Assembly: GCA_012839865.1 (NCBI GenBank)
Contig: DUMO01000050.1
Span: 1-38,358, forward strand
Reading direction: 5' to 3'
Source: Clostridiaceae bacterium
GTDB taxonomy: Bacteria; Bacillota; Clostridia; CAYPLH01; DUMO01
Length of the DNA stretch: 38,358 nucleotides
Part shown: one piece after another, positions 15,098 to 25,307 of the stretch
How the letters are laid out: each line of letters opens with the position of its first letter
Position numbering within the stretch: the first letter of the stretch is position 1
The notes under the pieces: model-generated
The model's input: only the letters and a program-made list of their open reading frames with translations
Databases searched by the model: none
What the model was told of the DNA's origin: nothing
Program-made: the position numbers and the translations under genes

Positions 15098-16045
15098 CTA
15101 TTCGACAGGCACCTTGATTTCATTCAATATTCTGCGAATTATGTCTTCAGCAGTATCCGAACCGCTTGTAACCGCATGTCCCTTTATTACAAGCCTGTGA
15201 GAAAGAACATAAGGAGCAAGATATTTTATATCATCAGGTGTGACAAAATCCCTGCCGTTTAGTGCCGCATATGCCTGGGAAGCTTTCATCAGGGCGATGC
15301 TCCCCCTTGGGCTTACACCCAGTATAATATCATCGTGATTTCTTGTTCTCTCCACTATGTTGAGAATATATTCCTTTGCTGCATCGCCGACTTTTACCGA
15401 CAATATCTCATTTTGAGCCTTAATTATATCCGAAGCATTGGCTACTTCTTCTACGCTTGGGTATGGGCTTCCGCTCTGGAATCTATCGAGAATTTCCTTG
15501 CCTTCATCAATTGAGGGATAACCCATCCTTATCCTGACTATGAATCTGTCCATCTGAGCTTCAGGAAGAGGAAATGTGCCTTGTATCTCTACAGGGTTTT
15601 GGGTTGCAATAACAAAAAACGGTTCTGACAGCAGTTTTGTTTCCCCGTCAATTGTGACCTGCTTTTCCTCCATACACTCCAAAAGACTTGACTGGGTTCT
15701 TGGAGTCGCCCTGTTGATTTCGTCTGCAAGAATAATATTTGCAAAAATAGGGCCCTTCCGGAAAACGAACTCCCCCTGCTTCTGGTTGTAATAATTGATA
15801 CCGCTCAAATCAGATGGCAGCAGATCCGGAGTAAATTGTATCCTCTTGAATTCACTGCTGATGGATCTGGCCAAACACTTGGCCAGCATGGTTTTGCCCA
15901 CTCCGGGAACATCTTCTAAAAGCACATGCCCCGAACTGAACAAAGATACAAGGATTATATCAATAACATCTTCCTTGCCGACAATTACCTTTGATATGTT
16001 CTCCCTGATTCTTGTACCAAGGTCTTTTACAAAACTGTCTATCAT
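15098..16045 (-). CDS. MoxR-family AAA+ ATPase
   Basis: 315 residues. The AAA+ core has Walker A DVPGVGKT (45-52), Walker B with IILADEINRATPRTQSSLLE, a sensor-1 region FVIATQNPVEIQGTFPLPEAQMDRF and a C-terminal lid domain (VSPRGSIALMKASQAYAAL). This is the classic MoxR/RavA-type signature. Cytoplasmic, predicted to act as a chaperone-like ATPase on partners encoded downstream (the DUF58 and membrane proteins). Start ATG with GGGGGAG 4 nt upstream. It is probably the first gene of a three-gene operon. Confidence 0.94.
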   Translation of the reverse strand: MIDSFVKDLGTRIRENISKVIVGKEDVIDIILVSLFSSGHVLLEDVPGVGKTMLAKCLARSISSEFKRIQFTPDLLPSDLSGINYYNQKQGEFVFRKGPIFANIILADEINRATPRTQSSLLECMEEKQVTIDGETKLLSEPFFVIATQNPVEIQGTFPLPEAQMDRFIVRIRMGYPSIDEGKEILDRFQSGSPYPSVEEVANASDIIKAQNEILSVKVGDAAKEYILNIVERTRNHDDIILGVSPRGSIALMKASQAYAALNGRDFVTPDDIKYLAPYVLSHRLVIKGHAVTSGSDTAEDIIRRILNEIKVPVE

Positions 16046-16150
16046 TTTTCTCCCCCTGACTGCCGTAATAATAAGACTGTCTTTTTATGGTCTTATTACA
16101 ACTATTTATAATATATACTGCATGAAAATCGGTTTTTCATTTACAAATTA

Positions 16151-17320
16151 CTAACCGTTAAAAACCCTGTCAAATGCAGCAAGTGCATATTCCAACTGCT
16201 CCCTTGTATGGGTCGCCGTATAACTGGTTCTCAAGAGGCAATGCCCCGGTTGAACGGCAGGCGCAATAACAGGATTCACATAAACACCTTCATTTAGAAG
16301 CTTTCTTGTGATAATGAAGGTATTGTAATTTTCCCATGTCATTACCGGGATAATCGGGGTTGTGGAGTTCCCAATGGGAATATTCAATTTTTTGAATCCT
16401 TCCCGCATGAAATTTGCATTATCCCAGAGACGTTTAATTCTTTCAGGTTCAGACTCCAAAATGTTCAGGGCTTCCAGTGCTGCTGCAGCATTGGCCGGTG
16501 GGATTGATGCACTGAAAATGAAGGGACGTGAATTGTGTTTCACATAATGTATGACATCTTCTTTCGCTGCAATAAAACCACCGAGACTGGCCAGGGATTT
16601 GCTGAAAGTACTCATTACTATGTCCACTTCGTCTTCCAGGCCAAAGTATTCGGCGGTACCCCGTCCGTGCTCACCCATGACGCCAAGTCCATGGGCATCA
16701 TCTATCATAATTCTTGCTTCATATTTTTTCGCCAGTCTGACTATTTCAGGAAGATTGCATATATCACCTTCCATGCTGAAAACTCCGTCAACAACAATCA
16801 GTTTTCCATGTTTGTCAGGTATATTGCTCAGAACCCTTTCGAGGTCTTCCATATCATTATGTTCAAACTTGAGCATCTTGGCAAAGCTTAAGCGGCAGGC
16901 ATCAATTATACTTGCGTGATTCTGCCGGTCGCATATAACATAATCATTTCTGCCTGCTATGCATGAAATAATTCCAAGGTTGGTCTGGAATCCCGTACTG
17001 AAGGTAAGTGCTGCTTCAGTTTTCATGAATTGTGCAATTCTTCTTTCCAACTGGTTATGTAGTGTGAGTGTTCCGTTTAAAAACCTGGAGCCTGAGCACC
17101 CGGTACCAAACTTATCCAGAGCTTCTCTGGCTGCTTTAATCACCCTGGGATCTGAAGTAAGACCCAAATAATTGTTGGAACCAATCATAATGGTTCTTTT
17201 CCCGTTAATGATGACCTCTGTGTCCTGTCCTGATTCAAGCTCATGGAAGTAAGGATAAACTCCGGCATTTATTGCTTCTTTGGCAGCAGTATAATTATAG
17301 CATTTCTCAAAAATATCCAA
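16151..17320 (-). CDS. PLP-dependent alpha-oxoamine synthase (serine palmitoyltransferase/KBL/BioF family)
   Basis: 389 residues of fold-type I aminotransferase. Visible motifs: GSNNYLGL (47-54), GTGCSGSRFLNG (72-83), H135 in DRQNHAS that stacks on PLP, VVDGVFSMEGD, DDAHGLGVMGEHGRG (207-221) and the Schiff-base lysine K241 in STFSKSLASLGGF. Enzymes of this family condense an amino acid with an acyl-CoA, releasing CO2. The TFSKSLASLGG form around the lysine is closer to serine palmitoyltransferase-like members than to typical BioF or KBL. No biotin or threonine-degradation gene is nearby, so the amino acid and acyl donor remain open. Start is TTG with GAGGGGG 8 nt upstream; no in-frame ATG fits. 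Confidence 0.88.
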   Translation of the reverse strand: MDIFEKCYNYTAAKEAINAGVYPYFHELESGQDTEVIINGKRTIMIGSNNYLGLTSDPRVIKAAREALDKFGTGCSGSRFLNGTLTLHNQLERRIAQFMKTEAALTFSTGFQTNLGIISCIAGRNDYVICDRQNHASIIDACRLSFAKMLKFEHNDMEDLERVLSNIPDKHGKLIVVDGVFSMEGDICNLPEIVRLAKKYEARIMIDDAHGLGVMGEHGRGTAEYFGLEDEVDIVMSTFSKSLASLGGFIAAKEDVIHYVKHNSRPFIFSASIPPANAAAALEALNILESEPERIKRLWDNANFMREGFKKLNIPIGNSTTPIIPVMTWENYNTFIITRKLLNEGVYVNPVIAPAVQPGHCLLRTSYTATHTREQLEYALAAFDRVFNG

Positions 17321-17376
17321 GTTTTCATCCCCCTCTACAAATATTGCCTGCTTAATCGGCTGTACAATTTTAAAAA

Positions 17377-17421
17377 GCTCTCTCTTTTGCAGATTACCCC
17401 CTATACATTATATCAGAGAGC
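17377..17421. other. Inverted repeat and possible promoter upstream of the alpha-oxoamine synthase
   Basis: GCTCTCT (17377-17383) and AGAGAGC (17415-17421) can form a 7-bp stem with a 31-nt loop. Read on the plus strand it is followed by CTCTTTTTTAATTT, and on the minus strand by a shorter T run. Inside the loop the minus strand reads TGATATAAT (17407-17415), an extended -10 that could drive the synthase gene. The two readings cannot both be primary, and I cannot decide between them. Confidence 0.4.
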
Positions 17422-17588
17422 CTCTTTTTTAATTTCTGGAATTAAACACATTGTAGCATAAAAAATAAAATATTCATAGAGAATTAGAATGGAAATGTAT
17501 TTTCTGTTATAATTAACAATGTTTATTATACTTTCTGGCAATTAAACAAAAGATAGTATTTATCAGCAATTTACGAGGAGTGAGGAAG

Positions 17589-18206
17589 TTGAATTTGCAC
17601 AATGTCAGACTTGAATCCACTGCTGTAAGACCGGAACAATTTCCCGACACTGATATGCCTGAGGTGGCTTTTATCGGAAAATCCAACGTGGGTAAATCCT
17701 CCCTTATCAACTCTCTGCTAAACAGAAAGAAACTTGCCTTTGTTGGTTCAAAACCAGGCCGGACAAGGGTAATAAATTTTTATAATGTGGATGACAGGAT
17801 TCTGCTGGTTGACCTGCCGGGCTATGGCTTTGCCAATGTGCCAAAAACAGAGCAGCTGACATGGAAAAAGTTTATAGAATCTTATCTTTATAAAAGAACG
17901 CAATTGAAGCTGCTGGTCATGCTGGTGGATATCCGCCATAAACCGGGGGAGAATGATATTTTGATGTATGACTGGGTAAGGCATTACAACTTCCCCTGCC
18001 TGCTGGTGGCAACAAAATCCGATAAGCTGCCCAATTCAAAAATTTCCACAAACATTGAAATGATTAGATTTGCTTTGAATGAAGATGCAAACACGAAAAT
18101 AATTCCGTACTCCATTAATAAAAACACAGGAAGGGATATTCTCTGGGAAGAGATATTATCCCGCCTGAGGGACCAGGGGGACGGTTCCTCTGGTTTCCTT
18201 GGGTGA
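17589..18206 (+). CDS. engB: Ribosome biogenesis GTPase EngB/YsxC
   Basis: About 205 residues. TrmE-Era-EngA-EngB-Septin family GTPase needed for late 50S subunit assembly. Motifs: G1 GKSNVGKSS, G2 threonine in KPGRTR, G3 DLPGYGFANV, G4 ATKSDKL and G5 near YSINKNTG. Start: the TTG at 17589 has GAGGAG 8 nt upstream; a GTG at 17580 would have the site abutting it. The C-terminus is odd. After the expected end of the last helix (EEILSRL) come about ten residues, DQGDGSSGFLG, encoded by a copy of the GGGGACGGTT palindromic repeat (18169-18198). The native stop therefore seems to have been replaced by repeat sequence. Confidence 0.94.
   Translation: MNLHNVRLESTAVRPEQFPDTDMPEVAFIGKSNVGKSSLINSLLNRKKLAFVGSKPGRTRVINFYNVDDRILLVDLPGYGFANVPKTEQLTWKKFIESYLYKRTQLKLLVMLVDIRHKPGENDILMYDWVRHYNFPCLLVATKSDKLPNSKISTNIEMIRFALNEDANTKIIPYSINKNTGRDILWEEILSRLRDQGDGSSGFLG
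18169..18198 (+). repeat. GGGGACGGTT palindromic repeat overlapping the 3' end of engB
   Basis: GGGACC, GGGGGACGGTTCCTCTGG and TTTCC make a degenerate palindrome. It is in frame with engB and supplies its last codons before TGA at 18204-18206. Confidence 0.7.
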
Positions 18207-18507
18207 CCCGGGAGAATGACCTAGGGTGGCCAGGGGTAGCCATTCCCATGTCAAAAGTATGTCAGAAGAACAACCATGAAAGAGAGCTTTCACAGTAAAA
18301 TAGATTAAAGTATTTCAACTTTCACATTAACCGTCCCCATGACACGGTCGACAAAAAATCGCATTATAGAAGGAAAATTATGAAAATTAGTCGAATACTT
18401 TAATGTTGATTAGTTCAGCTTTTTGCAAAAGGGTTCTGCAAATCAGGGTAAGTCTTGAAAAAGGCTTTCTGTCAGGTATAAGTAATTAACGATTGGAGGC
18501 AGCGGGA
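18207..18507. other. Intergenic region downstream of engB with nested inverted repeats
   Basis: ATTAAAGTATT (18304-18314) is perfectly complementary to AATACTTTAAT (18394-18404). Between these arms lies AACCGTCCCC (18329-18338), the repeat core in reverse orientation, within a small CCGT/ACGG stem. No gene is seen. The ribosome binding site for the glycerophosphodiesterase gene is at 18495-18499. Confidence 0.55.
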
Positions 18508-19257
18508 ATGAAAAAACCTTTAGTAATAGCCCACAGAGGCGCATCTCATGTTGCACCGGAAAACACAATGGCTGCGTATAAAAAGGCCATTGAGATGGGC
18601 GCAGACGGTATTGAAATTGATGTACAGCTGTCAAAGGACGGACAACTGGTTGTGATACACGACCAGACGCTAAACAGAACAAGCAATAAAACAGGCTTTG
18701 TCCGGGATTTTACATTAAAGGAGCTTAAGTCCTTCGACTTTGGGAGTTGGTTCAGCCCGGATTTTGCAGGCCAAACCATTCCAACCCTGGAAGAAGTATT
18801 GGACCTTTTAAGCCCCACAGGCATGCTGCTCAATATTGAAATAAAAAACGGACCGATATTTTATGACAACATAGAAAAGAAAGTTGCAGACATGGTTTCC
18901 GGATATAACATGCTTGACAGGGCAATAATATCATCCTTCAATCATTATTCTCTTGTTGAAATTAAAAAATACTGTCCCAAGCTGGCCACAGGCGCGTTAT
19001 ATGCCGCAGGCATTTATGAACCCTGGGAATATGCAAAAAGAATAGGTGCGGAGGCTATCCATCCTTTGTTCTACAACATAGTACCGCAAGTAATGGAAGG
19101 CTGCCTTAGGAATGGCATAAAAGTGAATCCATATACTGTTGACCAGCCTGAATATATAAAAAATGTCGCCCTTGCCGGTGTCAGCGGAATTATTACCAAT
19201 GTTCCCGACACTGCTTTAAAGGTGCTGAATGAAATGGAGGTATACCATGAAGCTTAA
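18508..19257 (+). CDS. Glycerophosphodiester phosphodiesterase (GDPD family)
   Basis: 249 residues from the ATG at 18508, which has GGAGG 8 nt upstream; an in-frame TTG at 18493 is the ribosome binding site itself. TIM-barrel GDPD with IAHRGASHVAPENT (catalytic His and Arg), GADGIEIDVQLSKDGQLVVIHD (metal-binding Glu and Asp, catalytic His) and LLNIEIK (metal-binding Glu). It hydrolyses glycerophosphodiesters to an alcohol plus glycerol 3-phosphate. No signal peptide, so cytoplasmic. The next gene, an MFS transporter, starts within its last codons, implying co-translation and a shared substrate theme. Confidence 0.94.
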   Translation: MKKPLVIAHRGASHVAPENTMAAYKKAIEMGADGIEIDVQLSKDGQLVVIHDQTLNRTSNKTGFVRDFTLKELKSFDFGSWFSPDFAGQTIPTLEEVLDLLSPTGMLLNIEIKNGPIFYDNIEKKVADMVSGYNMLDRAIISSFNHYSLVEIKKYCPKLATGALYAAGIYEPWEYAKRIGAEAIHPLFYNIVPQVMEGCLRNGIKVNPYTVDQPEYIKNVALAGVSGIITNVPDTALKVLNEMEVYHEA

Positions 19258-20470
19258 TTACAAGAATACGTTCCTTATCGGTTTAGGTTTTTTTACGGTA
19301 GGAATTGTCTGGAATATATACAACGTGGCAGTTCCCCTATACCTCGATGAACTGGGGCTTTCCGGCTTGATTGTGGGAATAGTCATGGCCATGGACAATA
19401 TTTTCGCAGTAGTCTTTCAGCCGGTTTTCGGCGCCTTGAGCGACAAAACCAGCACACGGTATGGCAGGAGAATGCCGTACCTGCTTATAGGTATACCCCT
19501 TTCGGCATTGTTTTTCTTTTTGGTCCCCTTCGCAAAAGGATCCATCGTGTTGCTTATGATCGTCCTGATTTTCATGAATTTTGCCATGAGTGTATACAGG
19601 GCACCGACTGTAGCCCTTATGCCGGATCTAACTCCCTCTTCCCTCCGCAGCAAGGCCAACGGAATAATTAACTTTATGGGCGGCATAGGTACTTCAGTCT
19701 CTTTTTTGCTGGGCGGCCTGCTTTTTAACATTGCTGAGTATTTGCCCTTCGCGGCAGGTTCAGTCATACTTATTGCGACCATAATCATAATGTACAATTT
19801 TGTACACGAACCTGAATCCATAGAAATTGAAAAAAAGGAACCGGAAAAAACTGCAAACGAATCGAAAGAACAACGTCTTAGTCTGATATTCATGCTTCTT
19901 GCAATTTTCTTCTGGTTTACTTCCTACAACTGTGTGGAAACCTATTTTTCCACCTACGGGCAGGAGATACTGGGAATATCAAAAAGCCAAACCTCTTATC
20001 TTTTGCTTACCGTTTCAGTATCTTTTCTGGTATTTTGCATACCCTCCGGTTTCATAGCAAGCAAAATAGGCCGGAAAAAAACAATATTATCTGGAATTGT
20101 GCTGTTTCTGGCATGCTTTGTAGCCATGATTTTTCTGAGAAACCCTTTATACATGTATCCGGTTCTGGCTCTTGCGGGGTTGGGATGGGCTCTTATCAAC
20201 ATCAGCTCTTATCCCATGGTTGTGGAAATGGGCAAACGTGAAGGCATAGGAAAATATACGGGATATTATTACTTTTTCTCGATGATGGCATCTATTGTAA
20301 GCCCCATTCTTTTCGGCTTCATTAAAGATTACCTGGGAGATGGCTTCCTTTTTATTTACTCAAGCATCGGGTTGGTATTTGCCTTGTTCTTCATGATGCT
20401 TGTCCAGCATGGTGAGGCAAAGCCTGCTATGCAAGCAGGGTTTGAGTCATATGAACATATAGATGAATAG
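19247..20470 (+). CDS. MFS transporter, sugar-type (GPH/SLC45-like)
   Basis: 407 residues with about 12 hydrophobic helices. Features are LSDKTSTRYGRRMPYLL (motif A-type loop between helices 2 and 3), PDLTPSSLRSKANGIINFMG in the middle of the N-half, and a central charged loop at about residues 190-210. The combination recalls sugar:cation symporters of the GPH/SLC45 type; the substrate cannot be read from sequence. ATG at 19247 has GGAGG 6 nt upstream and overlaps the glycerophosphodiesterase gene by 11 nt. The pairing suggests import of a glycerophospho-compound or of a related glycerol or sugar moiety, which is inference. Confidence 0.88.
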   Translation: MKLNYKNTFLIGLGFFTVGIVWNIYNVAVPLYLDELGLSGLIVGIVMAMDNIFAVVFQPVFGALSDKTSTRYGRRMPYLLIGIPLSALFFFLVPFAKGSIVLLMIVLIFMNFAMSVYRAPTVALMPDLTPSSLRSKANGIINFMGGIGTSVSFLLGGLLFNIAEYLPFAAGSVILIATIIIMYNFVHEPESIEIEKKEPEKTANESKEQRLSLIFMLLAIFFWFTSYNCVETYFSTYGQEILGISKSQTSYLLLTVSVSFLVFCIPSGFIASKIGRKKTILSGIVLFLACFVAMIFLRNPLYMYPVLALAGLGWALINISSYPMVVEMGKREGIGKYTGYYYFFSMMASIVSPILFGFIKDYLGDGFLFIYSSIGLVFALFFMMLVQHGEAKPAMQAGFESYEHIDE

Positions 20471-20673
20471 TTCCTTTTTCTCGCATTCATACATTTCGGC
20501 ATCCACAATATACCGGTTAGCATAAAAAATAAAACGTGGGAAGAGGATTTAATATTTAAAGGTTCATTTGCTCCAAGCCAAAAGCGAGTTAATACGAAAT
20601 TTAATTATTTTACTTTACATTTTCTGTCTCCCTTTTGAGGACATTATATCAACCGCATGGTTATCCAATATCC

Positions 20674-20714
20674 CCTATATTCATTAGTGCCTCTGCTTTA
20701 CGAATGTAGGGGTA
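20674..20714. other. Hairpin downstream of uvrC
   Basis: CCCCTATATTC and GAATGTAGGGG are complementary with one G-T position. It lies 27 nt or more past the uvrC stop and between convergent genes. There is no clear T tract, so a terminator role is weakly supported. Confidence 0.4.
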
Positions 20715-20740
20715 ATTTATTATGCTTCAGTTTACATAAT

Positions 20741-22831
20741 TTAATGAAAATAATCGTATATCTTCCGAGCCACTTTTTCGCTTATTCCCTCTACGGCGGT
20801 CAAATCGTCAATCCCGGCAGCCTTTATGGCGCTGACGGAGCCAAAATGCTTCAGAAGCAGTTTCTTTCGCTTTGAGCCTATGCCTTCTATTTCATCCAGA
20901 GCAGATTTGGAATACCTTTTACTCCTCAATTTTTTATTGTATTCAAGGGCAAAACGGTGGGCTTCGTCCTGTATCGCCGTTACCAGCCTCAAGACCGGCA
21001 TGTGCCCATATAAATCGATTTCCTTTCCGTTTACAGCAAGTCCCCTGGTCTTGTGCTTGTCATCCTTAACCATGCCCAGAACGGGAATGGAAAGATTAAA
21101 GTCTTTCAGTACACTTTGCACGGAATTTACATGTCCCACTCCCCCGTCCACCAAAATCAAATCAGGCATTTTGGAAAACTTACCTGGTTTTTCTCCTTCT
21201 TTCACCATCCTCAACAAATCTTCTTTGTTTATCTTTGCTTTCCCGGAGCGGACTTTCCCTGCATTTTCCTTCGAGTTCTCCTTTGTGTTCTCCTCCATAT
21301 TTTCCTTTATGTTTTCATTTTTATTCTCTGCTGCATTCTTCCCTGCACTTCTCATTACATTTTCCCTTGCATTTGCCCCCACAATCTCCATTGCATCTTC
21401 CTTTACATTTTCTTTCTTATTTTCCCCTGGGTTTTCCTCTGCATTTTCCATTGCTTCTTCAATCGCATGCCTGAACCTTCTTGCAGTTGCCTCCTGCATG
21501 CTTTTGTAATCATCCTGCGAGGCTGTGGATTTTATTTTAAACCGCCTGTAATCCCTCTTTGACGGTTTCCCTTTTTCAAATACAACCATGGATGCGACAA
21601 TATCGGATGAACCGGTATTTGAAATATCATAAGCCTCAATTCGTTCCGGTATTTTATTAAGACCTGCCAGTCTCGCAAGGGTTTCCAATCCTTCCTCGCT
21701 CTTTGCCAATTCATTTTTATTTTGTTCCAACGATATCCTGGCATTTTCCTCAACCATTTTCACCATTTCAAGCTTCTGCCCGCGTTTTGGAACCGTAATG
21801 GCTACCTTTGAGCCCTTCATTTGGGAAAGCCAGTCACCAATGATGTTCAATTCTCCTAAAGCATCTTCATCAAGATATTTCCCCTGTACAATTATTTCCC
21901 TGGGCAACGTTTGAGCAGCTCCATAAAACTGCTTTAGGAATGAAATTATGAATTCCCCTTCCTGGGCTTCGGTCTGGTCAAACAAAAAATGCTCCCTTCC
22001 CAGGAGCTTACCGCCCCTCACAAAGAACACCTGAATACATGAATCTGTCGCATCGCTTACCGCTGCAATAATATCCTGGTCCTCCATATTTGTGGACAGC
22101 ACTTTTTGCTTCTCTGCAACCTGCTTCAGACTGTTTATTTTATCTCTTAGAACTGCCGCTTTTTCAAATTCCATATTTTCCGAATATTCCTGCATCTGTG
22201 CTTCCAGTTTTCGCATTATTTCTTCATGCCTGCCGCCCAGAAAAAGGCAGATGTCCTTCATTATATTACGGTATTCTTCCTTGTTGACATTTCCCTGGCA
22301 CGGGGCAATGCATTGACCTATGAAAAAATTAAGGCACGGTCTTTCTTTTCCAATATCCCTTGGCAAAACCTTTTTACAGCTTTTTACCGGAAACAGTTTT
22401 CTTAAAAGGCTTATTGTATCGTTAATCACTCCCACGTTCAGATAAGGGCCGAAATATTTTGCTCCGTTCTTGTCAATCCTGCGGGTTTTCAGTATCCTGG
22501 GATATTCCTCGTTCATGGTGACTTTTATATACGGGTAATGCTTGTCGTCCTTTAGCAAAATGTTAAATCTCGGCTTGTATTTTTTAATAAGGTTGCACTC
22601 CAAAATCAGGGCTTCCATTTCACTGTCGGTTACAATGTACTCAAACTCCTTGATGTATGAAACCATGGCAGCTACCTTGGGAGTATGCTTCACCGCATGA
22701 AAGTATTGCCTTACTCGGTTTTTCAGCACAACCGCCTTGCCTACATATATAACTTCGCCCTTGTCGTCCTTCATTATATAGACTCCGGGCTTTTCGGGCA
22801 AATTTTTCAGTTCTTCCTGTATATCAAACAT
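20741..22831 (-). CDS. uvrC: Excinuclease ABC subunit C with a repetitive insertion
   Basis: Dual-incision nuclease of nucleotide excision repair. Domains in order: GIY-YIG nuclease (KPGVYIMKDDKGEVIYVGKA, 14-33), a Cys-rich region (C152, C166, C174, C178), a UvrB-binding UVR motif (about 200-235), the RNase H-like endonuclease domain (about 385-625, with EAYDISN at 399 and VDGGVGH at 561), and tandem helix-hairpin-helix motifs (about 645-696). At 696 residues it is longer than the usual 600-620. The excess sits inside the RNase H-like domain at residues 457-552, a Glu/Asn/Lys-rich insert (ENIKENMEENTKENSKENAG). Both flanks of the insert are conserved and catalytic residues are kept, so the enzyme is probably active. 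Start ATG with AAGGTGG 6 nt upstream. Confidence 0.95.
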   Translation of the reverse strand: MFDIQEELKNLPEKPGVYIMKDDKGEVIYVGKAVVLKNRVRQYFHAVKHTPKVAAMVSYIKEFEYIVTDSEMEALILECNLIKKYKPRFNILLKDDKHYPYIKVTMNEEYPRILKTRRIDKNGAKYFGPYLNVGVINDTISLLRKLFPVKSCKKVLPRDIGKERPCLNFFIGQCIAPCQGNVNKEEYRNIMKDICLFLGGRHEEIMRKLEAQMQEYSENMEFEKAAVLRDKINSLKQVAEKQKVLSTNMEDQDIIAAVSDATDSCIQVFFVRGGKLLGREHFLFDQTEAQEGEFIISFLKQFYGAAQTLPREIIVQGKYLDEDALGELNIIGDWLSQMKGSKVAITVPKRGQKLEMVKMVEENARISLEQNKNELAKSEEGLETLARLAGLNKIPERIEAYDISNTGSSDIVASMVVFEKGKPSKRDYRRFKIKSTASQDDYKSMQEATARRFRHAIEEAMENAEENPGENKKENVKEDAMEIVGANARENVMRSAGKNAAENKNENIKENMEENTKENSKENAGKVRSGKAKINKEDLLRMVKEGEKPGKFSKMPDLILVDGGVGHVNSVQSVLKDFNLSIPVLGMVKDDKHKTRGLAVNGKEIDLYGHMPVLRLVTAIQDEAHRFALEYNKKLRSKRYSKSALDEIEGIGSKRKKLLLKHFGSVSAIKAAGIDDLTAVEGISEKVARKIYDYFH
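21176..21463 (-). repeat. Low-complexity repetitive insert coding region in uvrC
   Basis: Encodes residues 457-552. Short units of 12-15 bp built around AARGAAAAY are repeated irregularly, giving xxEN/KEN runs. On the plus strand it reads as a T/C-rich tract with CATTTTCC recurrences. No stop codons or frameshifts are present despite the repeat content. Confidence 0.85.
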
Positions 22832-23093
22832 TTAAGACCACCTTGAAAAATTTTACGGTAAAGAGCATTCGCATGTAATGTATTCATTATAGCATGGTGA
22901 TTATTTTCACATCAACTTATGTAAAGTTTTAACAAATGGGATAGGGAGACAGGTACACCAAAAAAGACAGAGGGACAGGTGACTTGTTCCGCCATCTTCC
23001 GCCAAAACAGGAAAAGGAACCTGCTCCCTGTCCCCTTGTCCCCTTTCCCAAAATGGGACAATGTACCCGTCCCCCTGTCCCAGCCTAATGATA
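22832..23093. other. Intergenic region uvrC/groEL carrying a cluster of palindromic repeats
   Basis: No gene is seen. The region after 22937 is almost entirely made of GGGACA/TGTCCC repeat units. The uvrC promoter must lie here or just upstream but is not clear. Confidence 0.6.
22937..23083. repeat. Cluster of GGGACA-type palindromic repeats
   Basis: At least three units. The best is 23054-23082, with arms TGGGACA (23054-23060) and TGTCCCA (23076-23082) around a centre that on the minus strand reads GGGGACGGGT. Left units (GGGATAGGGAGACAGG, AGGGACAGGTGAC) can also pair with the right half, so the whole 147 bp could fold into one long structure. Confidence 0.75.
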
Positions 23094-23128
23094 AAAAGAG
23101 CCAGGTTTTTATGCTTCCTGGCTCTTTT
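23094..23128. terminator. Terminator of groESL (bidirectional form)
   Basis: AAAAGAGCCAGG (23094-23105) and CCTGGCTCTTTT (23117-23128) form a 12-bp stem with an 11-nt loop. T runs occur on both strands. It lies 23 nt past the groEL stop. Confidence 0.88.
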
Positions 23129-23150
23129 GAAAATTTCCTGCTTATTTATA

Positions 23151-24794
<1,644 letters not shown>

Positions 24795-24816
24795 TTACTA
24801 TATACTGCATATTAAA

Positions 24817-25104
<288 letters not shown>

Positions 25105-25141
25105 TTATACCTCCTCTTTTGAACAATTTATATCTAATTTA

Positions 25142-25168
25142 TTAGCACTCACTTTAATTGAGTGCTAA
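25142..25168. promoter_or_regulatory. CIRCE operator (HrcA binding site)
   Basis: Exact consensus TTAGCACTC, 9 nt, GAGTGCTAA. It lies just downstream of the -10 of the groES promoter and 41 nt before the start codon. It predicts heat-inducible repression by HrcA; hrcA itself is not in this window. Confidence 0.97.
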
Positions 25169-25176
25169 TCATGAAT

Positions 25177-25204
25177 ATTATAATAATATAATAACCAAAA
25201 ACAA
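25177..25204 (-). promoter_or_regulatory. groESL promoter
   Basis: On the minus strand: -35 TTGTTT (25204-25199), 16-nt spacer, -10 TATAAT (25182-25177). Transcription would start at about the CIRCE boundary, the normal arrangement for HrcA-regulated genes. Confidence 0.7.
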
Positions 25205-25307
25205 AGCAAATATGCACAGTTTAGAAATTTGGTGATTTGTGCTTATTAATCAGGATTATCTTTATATCACTGCTATATTTCTCCGATTTTCTTCCAATTG
25301 CTTCATT

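Noticed and set aside
16151-17320. Assignment as BioF (biotin synthesis)
   Set aside because: The motif around the PLP lysine differs from usual BioF and no biotin gene is nearby; the broader family name is safer.
20826-21509. Long plus-strand open frame opposite uvrC
   Set aside because: A shadow of the uvrC coding frame and its T/C-rich repeat; no ribosome binding site or domain.
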